Below, one piece after another: positions 1 through 8,410 of a stretch of 64,000 bases of DNA (the stretch's first letter is position 1; each line of letters starts with the position of its first letter). The notes beneath the pieces were generated by a model. It was given only the letters and a program-made list of their open reading frames with translations, made no database searches and had not been told where the DNA came from. The stretch covers positions 2,895,825-2,959,824 of the forward strand of contig NZ_KB910516.1 in assembly GCF_000372825.1 (NCBI RefSeq), read 5' to 3'. A program made the translations under genes and the position numbers. The stretch is from Methylobacterium sp. 77 (lineage in GTDB: Bacteria > Pseudomonadota > Alphaproteobacteria > Rhizobiales > Beijerinckiaceae).

Positions 1-99
1 CTGATCATGCCGAACCCGAAGCGGCACGGCTATCTCGACGGCGACGGCACGGTCGAGGAGGCGCTGATGCGCAAGTCGCGCCGGGTGGTGCCGGCCTGA
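1..99 (+). CDS. 3' end of an unidentified protein (partial)
   Basis: An open frame runs in from the left edge and stops with TGA at 97-99, giving the last 32 residues of a protein that starts outside the window. The tail is polar and basic, ending in RRVVPA. I do not recognise the family from this fragment. It is taken as real because a classic intrinsic terminator follows 47 bases after the stop in the same orientation. Confidence 0.55.
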   Translation: MIMPNPKRHGYLDGDGTVEEALMRKSRRVVPA

Positions 100-146
100 A
101 GTCGGATCGGAGAGGCGTCCACCGCCTCTCCCCGGACGCCGAAACC

Positions 147-182
147 GGCCTCGAAGGAGCCATCCTTCGAGGCCTTCGTTTT
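147..182 (+). terminator. Intrinsic terminator after the partial gene
   Basis: A 12-bp perfect stem (GGCCTCGAAGGA paired with TCCTTCGAGGCC) with a 4-nt loop is followed by TTCGTTTT. It lies after the stop at 99 and before the convergent ClC gene, so it probably serves the upstream gene and may work in both directions. Confidence 0.8.
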
Positions 183-197
183 GTGAGGGCGGTGCGC

Positions 198-2075
198 TCA
201 GGCGGCTTCGCCCATGATCGACCGCCGCTGCCGGTCGAGTTCCTCGCTGTAGCGCTTGAGGGTGTGGCTCTCGGTGAGCAGCCCGACCACCCGGCGCGAG
301 ACCGGATGATCCACGACGGCCAACGCTTCGCTCTCGGCACCGTCGAAGGCGGAGGCTGCCTGCTTGGCGTTCATCTCCGTGGTGAGAAAGACATCGGCGT
401 AGCGCATCGCCTCCGCCAGCGCGGCCTCGCCATTGGCCGTTGCCAGGGCATGAGCCTCGGGCACCAGCACGATCCCGGCATAGCGGCCCTCCCCGTCGAC
501 CAGCACCACGCGCGAGGGTGAACCGAGCGGATGCGCGGCGAGAAAATCGCAGAGCGGCATGTCGACCCGCATGGTCTCGACCTCGCGGCGCATCAGCGCC
601 CCGACGCTGAGGGACCGGATCCAGCCGATATCGTGCGCGCTACGAATGCTCTCGCCGCGCAGATGAAAGCGCCAAGTGGCGAAGGAATAGCCGAACGTCT
701 TCCGCACGGTGATCGACGAGGCGATCACCGCCACGAGGACGAGGCCGGTGATGGGAAAGCTGCCGGTGAGTTCGAGAGCGAGGAAGGTCATCGTCAGCGG
801 GCCGCCGATCACCGCCACCGCGAGCGCGCTCATGCCGATCACGGCATAGGCGAGCGGCGTCAGGCCGAAGACGGTCAGGCCTTGCAGACCCGAAAGTCCG
901 TGGAGCCCGGAAAGGCCGGGGATCGCTTCCGCCATCAGCGCGGCGAAGAGCTTCCCCGCCAGTGCGCCGAGGAACAGGGAGGCGAAGAACAACCCACCGC
1001 GAAAGCCCGATCCGATGGAGATCGCCGAAGCCGAGGCCTTGGCCAGGAAGAGCAGCGCCAGGGCTCCGATCCCCATGGCGGGCATCTCCGCATCGAGATG
1101 GAGGTGGAGGGCGCCGTGTCCGCCGGAGAGAATCTGCGGCGAGACTTCCAGCGCCAGGGCGCCGACGCAGAGGCCACCGAAGGCCGGAGCGAGAAAGGAC
1201 GGCAGATGGCTCGCCCGCACCCCCTGCTCCACCAGCGTGACGCCGCGCATGATCAGGATGCCGAGCCCGGCGCAGGCGAGGCCGAGGGCGAGGCTCGGCA
1301 ATGTGTCGATGCCCGTGATCGGCCCGGTCGTCAGGGCGTCGAGCCCGTTGGCGGTGACGAGGGGATTTTGCGTCACCAGCGCCTTGGCGACGAGGCTCCC
1401 GCATAGGGCGGCCACCACCACCGGCGTCAGGGTCGCGATGGAATAGGTGCCGATGATCAGCTCGAAGGCGTAGAATGCCCCGGTGAGCGGCGCACCGAAG
1501 GCGGCGGCGATGGCGGCCGCCGATCCGCAGCCCACCAGGGTACGCAGATCCGACCGGCGCAGTTCGAAAGCGAGGCCGAGCCGTGAGGCGATGCCGGCGC
1601 AGATCTGGGTATAGCCGGCCTCGAGACCGACCGAGGCGCCGCTTCCGTTGGAGATCACATTCTGGGCCGAGACGGCGAACGACCCCCTCACCGAGAGCCG
1701 TCCGCCATGCAGGGCGTTGGCCTCGATCGGGTCGACGATGGGCCGCTGCGGCCTGCCGCGCCAGCGGGCGAGTCCGAAGGCGATCAGGCCGAGGACGAGC
1801 CCACCCACGGCCGGGCCGAACAGGATGAGGAGCGGCGCCACATCCGTCGATGCGCTGAGGCGAGCCCCGTGCGGCAGGTGGTAGAGGATTTCGCGCAGAG
1901 CCTGCGTCGTGAGGCTCATGACGGAGACCGCGATTCCGGCAACGGCGCCGACACAGGCAGCCAGCATCACGAGGCCGAGCTCGCTGCCGCGCACCATGGC
2001 CCGCAGGCGACCGGGCACATGAACCAGCACCTGGCCGGCTGGGGACTCGCGCCGCTGCGCGCTCAATGGCTTCAT
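198..2075 (-). CDS. ClC-family chloride channel/antiporter with C-terminal CBS-like region
   Basis: This is an integral membrane protein of the ClC family, moving chloride (possibly with proton exchange) across the inner membrane. The core has about ten hydrophobic segments from residue 30 to 430. The ClC signature GSGASVGLEAG contains the conserved gating glutamate (about E152), and a later GSGFRGGLFFASLFLG segment corresponds to the GGxFxP loop but has Ala instead of Pro. The last 130 residues are soluble and resemble a degenerate CBS pair. I place the start at ATG 2075 (MKPLSAQRR), giving 625 aa. The frame stays open to an ATG at 2198, which would add a basic, unconserved-looking 41 residues and come close to the tRNA promoter. 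The gene is convergent with the partial gene at the left edge. The family is certain; ion selectivity is not. Confidence 0.85.
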   Translation of the reverse strand: MKPLSAQRRESPAGQVLVHVPGRLRAMVRGSELGLVMLAACVGAVAGIAVSVMSLTTQALREILYHLPHGARLSASTDVAPLLILFGPAVGGLVLGLIAFGLARWRGRPQRPIVDPIEANALHGGRLSVRGSFAVSAQNVISNGSGASVGLEAGYTQICAGIASRLGLAFELRRSDLRTLVGCGSAAAIAAAFGAPLTGAFYAFELIIGTYSIATLTPVVVAALCGSLVAKALVTQNPLVTANGLDALTTGPITGIDTLPSLALGLACAGLGILIMRGVTLVEQGVRASHLPSFLAPAFGGLCVGALALEVSPQILSGGHGALHLHLDAEMPAMGIGALALLFLAKASASAISIGSGFRGGLFFASLFLGALAGKLFAALMAEAIPGLSGLHGLSGLQGLTVFGLTPLAYAVIGMSALAVAVIGGPLTMTFLALELTGSFPITGLVLVAVIASSITVRKTFGYSFATWRFHLRGESIRSAHDIGWIRSLSVGALMRREVETMRVDMPLCDFLAAHPLGSPSRVVLVDGEGRYAGIVLVPEAHALATANGEAALAEAMRYADVFLTTEMNAKQAASAFDGAESEALAVVDHPVSRRVVGLLTESHTLKRYSEELDRQRRSIMGEAA

Positions 2076-2216
2076 CGACCGGAGGATAAACTGGGACAGG
2101 AAAACAGGCGGCACTCTAGGGTCGAGAGGCGACGGCCGTCGACCGGATTTCGGCACCCGGTCGCATCGCCTCGCGGGTGAGTTTTCCCCATTCTGCATTC
2201 CTGAGGCCGCTGACGC

Positions 2217-2245
2217 TTGAAATGCCCGCGGCCTCAGGATACATC
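2217..2245 (+). promoter_or_regulatory. Sigma-70-type promoter of tRNA-His
   Basis: A TTGAAA -35 element (2217-2222) and a TACATC -10 element (2240-2245) are separated by 17 bases. The -10 ends 11 bases before the mature 5' end of the tRNA, which fits a short 5' leader. Assigned by inspection only. Confidence 0.55.
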
Positions 2246-2256
2246 GCAGCCCGAGT

Positions 2257-2333
2257 GCCGCTGTAGCTCAGTTGGTTAGAGCGCTTGATTGTGGATCAAG
2301 AGGTCCCCCGTTCGAGCCGGGGCAGTGGTACCA
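2257..2333 (+). tRNA. tRNA-His (anticodon GTG)
   Basis: A complete cloverleaf of 77 nt with CCA encoded at 2331-2333. The anticodon stem CTTGA/TCAAG encloses the loop TTGTGGA (anticodon GTG), and the T stem CCCCG/CGGGG encloses TTCGAGC. The acceptor stem pairs GCCGCTG with CAGTGGT, including two G-U pairs, so the mature 5' end is G1 at 2257. The base before it is T, and position 73 is A, so there is no encoded G-1:C73 pair. That is the known alphaproteobacterial form of tRNA-His. Confidence 0.95.
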
Positions 2334-2665
2334 TTCAGTCCTCAAGCGTCCGTCGCGACGCTTCATGGCAACCGGTTTTCGACCAACCGGACACGCTCCA
2401 TCGATCCGACACTCTCGAGCGTCGAGGTCGTGCGGGCTAAGGTGATCTCCTGACGATCCTGTAACTGGCGCGACATGAGCGTCGCCGATGTGGCGGAGGC
2501 AACTCCTCCGGCCGGTCAAAACCGACGTTTTGCCGCACCGAAACGGCCAAGCTGCCTCAAAGCAGCCATCGGCGTCACGGGATGATCACAAGCCTAGCCG
2601 TTTTGTCGCCACATCTGTCCTCGCAAATGCCGATGTGCGCCACCACACGGAGACGAGTCGATCAC
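2334..2665. other. Intergenic stretch without a supported gene
   Basis: Between the tRNA and the transglycosylase-like gene I see no convincing coding frame. Two small hairpins follow the tRNA (AAGCGTC/GACGCTT at 2344-2363 and CCGGTT/AACCGG at 2372-2390). Neither is followed by a T run, so they are at best weak 3'-end signals. Confidence 0.5.
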
Positions 2666-3811
2666 ATGCGGGTTCAGAAGGTCGGATCATCACGGATTGC
2701 CCCTCCCTCGCGCCGCTTCGGCGCCGGCGGTGATGCGGCGAAATCCTCCGATGCCCTGACTCTGACGAATCGGGTCGGGCGCGACCATGGCAGCCGCCCT
2801 GCCCTCACCCGCTCGGTCTTCGCGATGATGCTGGTCGCGGGCGGCCTGAGCGCCGTCGTCCTCAACGGCAGCGGCACCGGCAGCTTCGGCTCCGTAGTGC
2901 AATCGGCTCAGGCGATGACCGAGTTGTCGATGCCCAAGCCCAGGATTCACTCGGCGGTACCGGCGGTCCTCGACGCGGCGCCGACCGTCCTCACGGCCTC
3001 CTCGGCCTTCGCCCCGATCCACGACCTCGACACCGAAATCGGCTCGAATGCCGTCGATCGGGTGTCCTACGATTACCTGCTGACCGAGAGCGCCGTCGGC
3101 GATCCGAACGACATCCTCGAATTCGGGCCGATGAAGATCCGTCGCCACCTGGTTCAGAAGATCGTCCGCGCCGCTCAGGCGGTGCAGACCGACCCGGTCC
3201 TGCTGATGGCGGTGGCCGACAAGGAATCGAGCTTCATCACCGAGGTGCAGGCCAAGACCTCTTCGGCGACCGGGCTGTTCCAGTTCATCGAGCGGACCTG
3301 GCTCGGCGTCGTGCGCGATTTCGGCCCGAAATACGGCCTGACACAGGAAGCCGCCCTCGTTGTCTCCGGCGACAACGGCAAGCCGTCGATCACGGACGCC
3401 GCCGAGCGGACCCGCATCCTCGAATTGCGTCGCGACCCCTATCTCGCCGCCCTGATGGCGGGCGAGATGCTCAAGCGCGATGCGGCCCGCATCGCACTCC
3501 GCATCGGCCGCGAACTCACCCTCGGCGAAGTCTACCTCGCTCACTTCCTCGGCCCGGACGATGCCGAGGAGTTCCTCGCCAGCGTGGTCGACAAGCCGAA
3601 ATCCGCCGCGGCCCAGATGCTGCCGGGTCCGGCGCGCGCCAACCGCACCATCTTCTTCGCGGCACAGCGCGGTCGTCGCAAGGCGGCGAGCCTGTCGGTG
3701 GCCCAGGTCCACGAGAAGTTCGAGACCATGATGAGCACCCGCGGCGCCCGCTACCGCGACGTCCGCTCGCTCTCGGGCGTCATGGCCTATGCCGACGCGT
3801 CTGCGGAATAA
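2666..3811 (+). CDS. Exported lytic transglycosylase-like (SLT-fold) protein
   Basis: This is a probable periplasmic peptidoglycan-binding or -cleaving protein of the lysozyme-like SLT superfamily. From the ATG at 2666 it is 381 aa: a basic N-terminus, a hydrophobic segment near residues 50-67 that can act as signal or anchor, a low-complexity linker, then the SLT-like domain. ADKESSF carries the presumed catalytic Glu (E187) and is followed by SSATGLFQF, the classical SLT motif pair. The region after about residue 240 is not typical of MltC/Slt70. An earlier ATG at 2582 would add 28 residues. A receiver-domain protein and two transglutaminase-like proteins follow on the same strand, but gaps of 100-170 bp argue against one tight operon. 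Lytic activity is inferred from the motif. Confidence 0.8.
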   Translation: MRVQKVGSSRIAPPSRRFGAGGDAAKSSDALTLTNRVGRDHGSRPALTRSVFAMMLVAGGLSAVVLNGSGTGSFGSVVQSAQAMTELSMPKPRIHSAVPAVLDAAPTVLTASSAFAPIHDLDTEIGSNAVDRVSYDYLLTESAVGDPNDILEFGPMKIRRHLVQKIVRAAQAVQTDPVLLMAVADKESSFITEVQAKTSSATGLFQFIERTWLGVVRDFGPKYGLTQEAALVVSGDNGKPSITDAAERTRILELRRDPYLAALMAGEMLKRDAARIALRIGRELTLGEVYLAHFLGPDDAEEFLASVVDKPKSAAAQMLPGPARANRTIFFAAQRGRRKAASLSVAQVHEKFETMMSTRGARYRDVRSLSGVMAYADASAE

Positions 3812-3982
3812 GCGCGCGACGCCAATCCTTTCCGCGCTGCGTGAAGCCCGAGGCCGGGTCGATCGCCCCCTTCACCCCGCACGTATTGACCGCCGAGAGC
3901 AACTGACGCCGAAGTCCCGACGTTGAACTTGCAGCCGCACATCGTGGTGCGGTCGCGAACTATTGAAAGTCGGAGGGATGAC

Positions 3983-4645
3983 GTGCTCGATCCAAAAGGC
4001 CCGTCGAACCATCGTTCGCCCATTGCCTTGAAGAAGGCGGGGTCGATGGATGCGCGGGCAATCGATGCATCCGGCAGGCATGCCGGCCACGATACGCTCG
4101 CCCCCGGTCTCGCCCTGGACCAGATCGGCGAAGCGCTCGCCTCCTTCTACGACGACCTGATCGCCGAGGGCATTCCGGAGAACCTCGCCGCCCTCGTCCG
4201 CCAGGTCCACACGCCGGAGCCCGTGAGCGAGCCCGATCCCGTCGTACCGATGCCCGTCCGAAAATCCGGCCGTCTCGCCCTCGTGGTCGAGGACGAAGCG
4301 ACGACGCAGCGACTGGCGGTCTCGCTGCTGGATGAGACCGAGCTCGAGGCCATCGGCTGCGATTCGGCGGAAGAGGCCCTCGCGGTGATGCGGGACCGGG
4401 GCGGCGACGTCGCCCTCGTCTTCGCCGATATCCAGCTTTCCGGGGTCATGGACGGCCTGCAGTTGGCGCGCGCCGTCGCCATGCTGTGGCCGACGGCGCA
4501 CATGATCGTCACCTCCGGCCGTCGCTCACCGCGACCGGACCTCCTGCCGGAGCGGGTCGTCTTCATCCCCAAGCCCTGGAGCCCCAAGGACGTGCTGGTG
4601 GAAGCCGAGCGCGCCACCCACGAACCCCCGCCCGCCGTCCCCTGA
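3983..4645 (+). CDS. Single-domain response regulator (REC) with N-terminal extension
   Basis: A cytoplasmic two-component receiver protein of 220 aa. I choose GTG at 3983 because GGAGGG lies 5 bases upstream; an in-frame TTG at 3923 lacks this signal. Residues 1-95 are of unknown type. From about residue 96 there is a CheY-like domain: the acidic pair in VVEDE, the phosphoacceptor D149 in FADIQLSG, the Ser/Thr switch in VTSG, and the conserved Lys in PKPW. No output domain follows, so it probably acts by protein interaction or as a phosphorelay shuttle. No kinase is adjacent; the nearest histidine kinase in the window begins at 9197. Confidence 0.85.
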   Translation: MLDPKGPSNHRSPIALKKAGSMDARAIDASGRHAGHDTLAPGLALDQIGEALASFYDDLIAEGIPENLAALVRQVHTPEPVSEPDPVVPMPVRKSGRLALVVEDEATTQRLAVSLLDETELEAIGCDSAEEALAVMRDRGGDVALVFADIQLSGVMDGLQLARAVAMLWPTAHMIVTSGRRSPRPDLLPERVVFIPKPWSPKDVLVEAERATHEPPPAVP

Positions 4646-4767
4646 ACATCGGTTCCGCTTAGGGCGGAGCGGACGCGAAATCACGGGGCGTGAGGGGCTT
4701 GGGCGCACCTCTTGCATTGCATCGATCCGAGAGAGTGGTACCGACCGGTGCCGCGGAGCCCGTGAAC

Positions 4768-5688
4768 GTGCCGATTCTGTCCGTCCGTCACATTACCACG
4801 TACCGCTATCGCCAGCCCGTGGGTTTGGGCGAGCACCGGATCATGTTCCGTCCCCGCGACAGCTACGACCAGCGCCTGCTCGCAGCGACCCTCAAGATAA
4901 CACCGGAACCCTCGTCCCTGCGCTGGCTGCACGACGTGTTCGGCAATTGCGTCGCCGTGGCCACGTTCCAAGGTCGCGCCTCCTCGCTGACCTTCGAATG
5001 CTCGATCACCCTCGACCACACGCCTGAACTCGCGCCGGAATTCCCGATCGCACCGCACGCCGCCTTCTATCCCTTCGGCTACGGCGCCGACGACATGCCC
5101 GACCTCAGCCGCTCCATCGAGCGAGAGCATCGCGACCCGAAGAACGAGGTCGATACCTGGGCGCGCAGCTTCATTCCGCCGGCCGGCCGCATCAGCACGC
5201 AGGAGCTGCTGGCGGACATGACCCGGCATGTCCGGCGTAACTTCGCCTACCTCGCCCGCTCCGAGAAGGGCGTGCAGGATCCCGTCACCACCCTGCGCCT
5301 CAAGCGCGGAAGCTGTCGTGATTTCGCGGTGCTGATGATCGAGGCGGTCCGCGCCCTCGGCATGGCCGCCCGTTTCGTCTCCGGCTACCTCTACAACCCG
5401 CGCGGCGACCGCGACCGCCATGTCGGCGGCGGCTCGACCCATGCCTGGGTTCAGGTCTACCTGCCCGGCGCGGGATGGATCGAATTCGATCCCACCAACG
5501 GCATCGTCGGCAACCGCGACCTCATCCGCGTCGCCGTCGCGCGCGACCCGCGCCAGGCGGTGCCGCTGCATGGCTCCTTCTTCGGATTTCCGGCGGACGA
5601 TCTCGGCATGTCCGTCAGCGTCGAGGTCGACGAAGTCGAACTGAGTTCTCTCGAGCACCGCACACCGGATCCAATGCTCGTGCGTTGA
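4768..5688 (+). CDS. Transglutaminase-like protein (intact Cys-His-Asp triad)
   Basis: A bacterial transglutaminase-superfamily protein of about 306 aa, probably a cysteine protease or amidase rather than a true cross-linking enzyme. The N-terminal beta-rich part (ITTYRYRQPV) is the typical bacterial transglutaminase N domain. The core has the full triad: C183 in GSCRDFA, H225 in STHAW and D241 in EFDPTNG. The start is chosen at GTG 4768, 9 bases after CGGAG; GTG at 4762 and 4690 are also in frame. No signal peptide is visible, so it is likely cytoplasmic. A divergent relative follows 65 bp downstream, suggesting duplication or a working pair. Confidence 0.85.
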   Translation: MPILSVRHITTYRYRQPVGLGEHRIMFRPRDSYDQRLLAATLKITPEPSSLRWLHDVFGNCVAVATFQGRASSLTFECSITLDHTPELAPEFPIAPHAAFYPFGYGADDMPDLSRSIEREHRDPKNEVDTWARSFIPPAGRISTQELLADMTRHVRRNFAYLARSEKGVQDPVTTLRLKRGSCRDFAVLMIEAVRALGMAARFVSGYLYNPRGDRDRHVGGGSTHAWVQVYLPGAGWIEFDPTNGIVGNRDLIRVAVARDPRQAVPLHGSFFGFPADDLGMSVSVEVDEVELSSLEHRTPDPMLVR

Positions 5689-5753
5689 CGACGAACAGGC
5701 CCGTGCCGCCTGACGCAGCAGGGTCCAGACCACACCTTCTTGAATATGGGGCG

Positions 5754-6566
5754 ATGACGATGAAGATCAGAACTGGGTTCGACATTGCCTTCGAATCGGT
5801 TCAGCCGACGCCCATGATCCTCGAACTGAGCGTGCACCCCTCTCGCATGCCGGACGTGATGACGCCGCATGTCATCACCTTCAATCCGCCGATCCCGTTC
5901 CAGGAGTACCGGGACGTCTACGACAACATCTGCACCCGCATCGTCACGCCCTTGGGCCGGCTCGACATCTCGGCGGATTTCACGGTCTACGATACGGGCT
6001 TGCCCGACGAATACGCTCCCTACGCGCAACAGGTCGACGTGCAGAACCTGCCGAGCGACGTGCTCGTCTACCTCCTCGGCAGCCGATATTGCGACACCGA
6101 CAAGCTCTCCGAGACGGCGTGGTCACTGTTCGGCGGGACGATGCCGGGATGGTCGCGGGTCCAGGCGATCTGCGACTACGTCCATGACCGCATCCGCTTC
6201 GACTACATGTTGGCCGACGCGACACGGACGGCATGGGACGGCTTCATGCAGCGCCAGGGCGTCTGCCGCGACTTCGCGCATCTTGCCGTCGCCTTCTGCC
6301 GCTGCATGAACATCCCGGCGCGTTACTGCACCGGCTATCTCGGCGATATCGGCATCCCGCCCGTGCCGGACCCGATGGATTTCTCGGCCTGGTTCGAGGT
6401 CTATCTCGATGGCCGCTGGTACACGTTCGACGCCCGCCACAACACGCCGCGCATCGGCCGTATCGTCATGGCCCGTGGTCGCGATGCCACCGATGTCGCG
6501 ATCACCACCAATTTCGGCTACTCGCATCTCGCCCGTTTCGACGTCCATACCGACGAGGTTTACTGA
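5754..6566 (+). CDS. Divergent transglutaminase-like protein lacking the usual catalytic His
   Basis: A 270-aa paralogue-like neighbour of the preceding gene. The Cys motif is kept (C171 in GVCRDFAH) and the Asp motif is FDARHN (D226). The position that normally reads HAW is SAW (S211), so the canonical His is missing; H229 just after the Asp could conceivably substitute. The motif block around FSAWFEVYL and FDARHN looks like an established subgroup, not a random mutation, because flanking residues are well ordered. The start is ATG 5754 (MTMKIRTG), with a second ATG at 5760. No signal peptide is seen. Substrate unknown. Confidence 0.8.
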   Translation: MTMKIRTGFDIAFESVQPTPMILELSVHPSRMPDVMTPHVITFNPPIPFQEYRDVYDNICTRIVTPLGRLDISADFTVYDTGLPDEYAPYAQQVDVQNLPSDVLVYLLGSRYCDTDKLSETAWSLFGGTMPGWSRVQAICDYVHDRIRFDYMLADATRTAWDGFMQRQGVCRDFAHLAVAFCRCMNIPARYCTGYLGDIGIPPVPDPMDFSAWFEVYLDGRWYTFDARHNTPRIGRIVMARGRDATDVAITTNFGYSHLARFDVHTDEVY

Positions 6567-6581
6567 TTTCATAGGCCCACG

Positions 6582-6596
6582 TTAACGAGGCGTGAA
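6582..6596. promoter_or_regulatory. Near-consensus CtrA-like site
   Basis: TTAA-N7-TGAA at 6582-6596 matches 7 of 8 bases of the CtrA box TTAA-N7-TTAA. It lies about 80 bases upstream of the L,D-transpeptidase start at 6677. One mismatch makes this tentative. Confidence 0.3.
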
Positions 6597-6676
6597 ATCT
6601 GCAAAAGGGGGTGGAACCACCGGGCTACGCCTACGCTTGTATAGCAAAGGTTACCGCACAGGTAAGGCATCCGACC

Positions 6677-7330
6677 ATGAAGACGTTGGCGACCGCATTT
6701 GCAGGCATGATGGGTGCCTGCCTCCTCGTTTCCACCCCCGTCCTCGCCGCCTCCTCCTACGATCCGTTCGGAACGGGCGGCGACGATTACTACCCCGAGA
6801 CCGAGTACAGCCAGCCGTCGTACAATCCTTACGGCTATCAGGGCACGGTCGGTCAGGGTGCACAGGCCGCTCCCCAGGCTCAGGTCGCACCGATCCCGCG
6901 CGAGATCGTGAGCTTCCGCAGCGAGTACAAGCCGGGGACCGTCGTGGTCTCGACGGCCGAGCGTCGTCTCTACTTCGTGATGCCGAACGGCGAGGCCATC
7001 CGCTACGGCGTCGGCGTCGGCCGTCCCGGCTTCACATGGTCGGGCACCAAGACCGTCACCGCCAAGCGCGAATGGCCGTCATGGACGCCGCCGGCCGCGA
7101 TGATCGCCCGCCGTCCCGACCTGCCGCGCTACATGGCAGGCGGTGTCGAGAACCCACTCGGCGCCCGCGCCATGTATATCGGCAATACCGAGTACCGGAT
7201 TCACGGCTCCAACGAGCCCGACACGATCGGCCAGGCCGTCTCCTCCGGTTGCATCCGGATGACCAATGACGACGTCACGGATCTCTACGAGCGCGTGAAG
7301 GTCGGCGCCAAGGTCGTCGTCCTGAACTGA
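6677..7330 (+). CDS. Exported L,D-transpeptidase (YkuD domain)
   Basis: A periplasmic YkuD/ErfK-type enzyme that forms 3-3 cross-links in peptidoglycan or attaches envelope proteins to it. It is 217 aa from ATG 6677, preceded by a purine-rich AGGTAAGG segment. It has a clear signal peptide (residues 1-25, ending VLAAS), a Tyr/Pro/Gln-rich linker to about residue 80, then the catalytic domain. H176 in IHGSN and C192 in SSGCIRM are the catalytic motif. A paralogue lies at 29355-29870. The gene stands alone and ends in a strong hairpin shared with the convergent small secreted gene. Confidence 0.93.
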   Translation: MKTLATAFAGMMGACLLVSTPVLAASSYDPFGTGGDDYYPETEYSQPSYNPYGYQGTVGQGAQAAPQAQVAPIPREIVSFRSEYKPGTVVVSTAERRLYFVMPNGEAIRYGVGVGRPGFTWSGTKTVTAKREWPSWTPPAAMIARRPDLPRYMAGGVENPLGARAMYIGNTEYRIHGSNEPDTIGQAVSSGCIRMTNDDVTDLYERVKVGAKVVVLN

Positions 7331-7350
7331 GCCCTACATCGATCGATAAC

Positions 7351-7390
7351 CGACGACGCCGCGCCATCTCACGATGGTGCGGCGTCGTCG
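7351..7390. terminator. Bidirectional stem-loop between convergent genes
   Basis: An 18-bp stem (CGACGACGCCGC... paired with ...GCGGCGTCGTCG, with one G-U-type position) closes on a TCAC loop. It sits between the stops of the L,D-transpeptidase (7330, plus) and the small secreted protein (7426, minus). There is no long T run, as is usual in high-GC alphaproteobacteria. Confidence 0.65.
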
Positions 7391-7425
7391 TTCGGCGTCG
7401 ATGAGATATAGCGTCCGACGTCCGT

Positions 7426-7761
7426 TTACGGGACGACGCGGCCCACTGCCGTCTGTGCCGGGCTGAACGGCGCGAGCGGCAGGTCGCAGAAGCAGCGGGC
7501 GCCCAGAGGGCGGGGCCCGGGCAGCGGACAGGAATAGGGCTGAGGCCCGCTGAAGCCGGATTGCACCGCATCGCAATTCAGGCCGACGGCCCGGCGGGGC
7601 GGCGGCGGGCCACGATCGTCGTAATAGCCGCGACGGGGCGGCGGCCGATCGTAGCCGTCATCGTCATATTGCGCGCTGGCGGCGCCTGCGGAAAGGACGC
7701 CGGCCAGTGCGAGGGCCATCAGGCCGAGACGCTGGGCGGAGCGCGTGAAACCAGGTCGCAT
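7426..7761 (-). CDS. Small secreted Tyr/Asp/Pro-rich protein
   Basis: A 111-aa exported protein of unknown function. ATG 7761 is preceded by GAGGG at a 9-base spacing. Residues 1-26 form a clear signal peptide ending in ASAQ. The mature part begins with a run of Asp and Tyr (YDDDGYDRPPPRRGYYDD), then Pro/Arg-rich sequence, and contains four Cys (in LNCDAVQ, YSCPLPG and RCFCDLP) that could form two disulphides in the periplasm. The C-terminal half looks more conserved than the linker. I know no function for this type of protein. Confidence 0.75.
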   Translation of the reverse strand: MRPGFTRSAQRLGLMALALAGVLSAGAASAQYDDDGYDRPPPRRGYYDDRGPPPPRRAVGLNCDAVQSGFSGPQPYSCPLPGPRPLGARCFCDLPLAPFSPAQTAVGRVVP

Positions 7762-7913
7762 GAAGGATCGCCCTCTTCGACGAGCCCGAAATCCGGGCGG
7801 GGCGCCAGGGTTATGAGACCGGCCCTCGCGGTGCAAGCGTGTCGTCGCACGTCCGCCGCCGCCGGCAAGGCGCGGGGGTAAGAAGACACGACCTCGTGTC
7901 CGGCCGTCGGCCG

Positions 7914-8081
7914 CTACAGGACCGTCAGCGACGCAACCGGCAGCCACGCTTGCCGCTCCTCGCCATCGACATCGCCATCCACGAACCAGCGGCACAGGGC
8001 TCTGTCGCCCTCGATCCCGATCACACTCATGGTCGCCTCGTTGTCGTCCGACGCAACGTAGTCACCCACTTTGATATCCAC
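7914..8081 (-). CDS. YodC-like small protein (DUF2158 type)
   Basis: A 55-aa protein starting with GTG at 8081 and stopping with TAG at 7914-7916, read from the minus strand. It begins VDIKVGDYVASDDNEATMSV, continues with IGIEGDRALCRWFVDG and ends LPVASLTVL. This matches the layout of the YodC/DUF2158 family: KxGDxV at the start, a V-x-G-I turn, and C-x-W-F in the middle, in a family of about 60 residues. The fold is expected to be a small beta barrel and the role is unknown. A weak GAGG lies upstream of the GTG. The main doubt is the non-ATG start. Confidence 0.65.
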   Translation of the reverse strand: MDIKVGDYVASDDNEATMSVIGIEGDRALCRWFVDGDVDGEERQAWLPVASLTVL

Positions 8082-8410
8082 GGATCGTCTCGTCCCTCGC
8101 TGTCCTCGTTTCCTCGAACCACAGATGCCGGGTCTTTGCCAATCCTACCCCGGACAGCCGATGTCGGGGGCTACCGTGATGCAGCTCTGAGATCGTTCGT
8201 CGGGAACGGGCCGTCGATGCCCAACGCCTCAGGCCGCCCTCACCGACACGCCTACGAAGTCATCGTCATCGACAGAAGTAGTGGCATCCCAAGCGACTGG
8301 CTGGGCGTCGGGATAGGCCAGCCAGCTTCGTCAGCGCCGCTTCAGTGGCGCGTTCGCGGGCGGACGAGTCGACACGGCATCGCGGACCCTCCCGCTCTCG
8401 AACGCGGTGC
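8082..8410. other. Intergenic stretch without a supported gene
   Basis: No frame here is convincing. On the minus strand near 8230-8330 a short open stretch ends in an acidic peptide (SVDDDDFVGVSVRAA and stop) but has no start codon. An adjacent frame carries a helix-like ARERATEAALTKLAG. This could be the remnant of a decayed small gene, but at this GC content chance is also possible. Confidence 0.35.
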
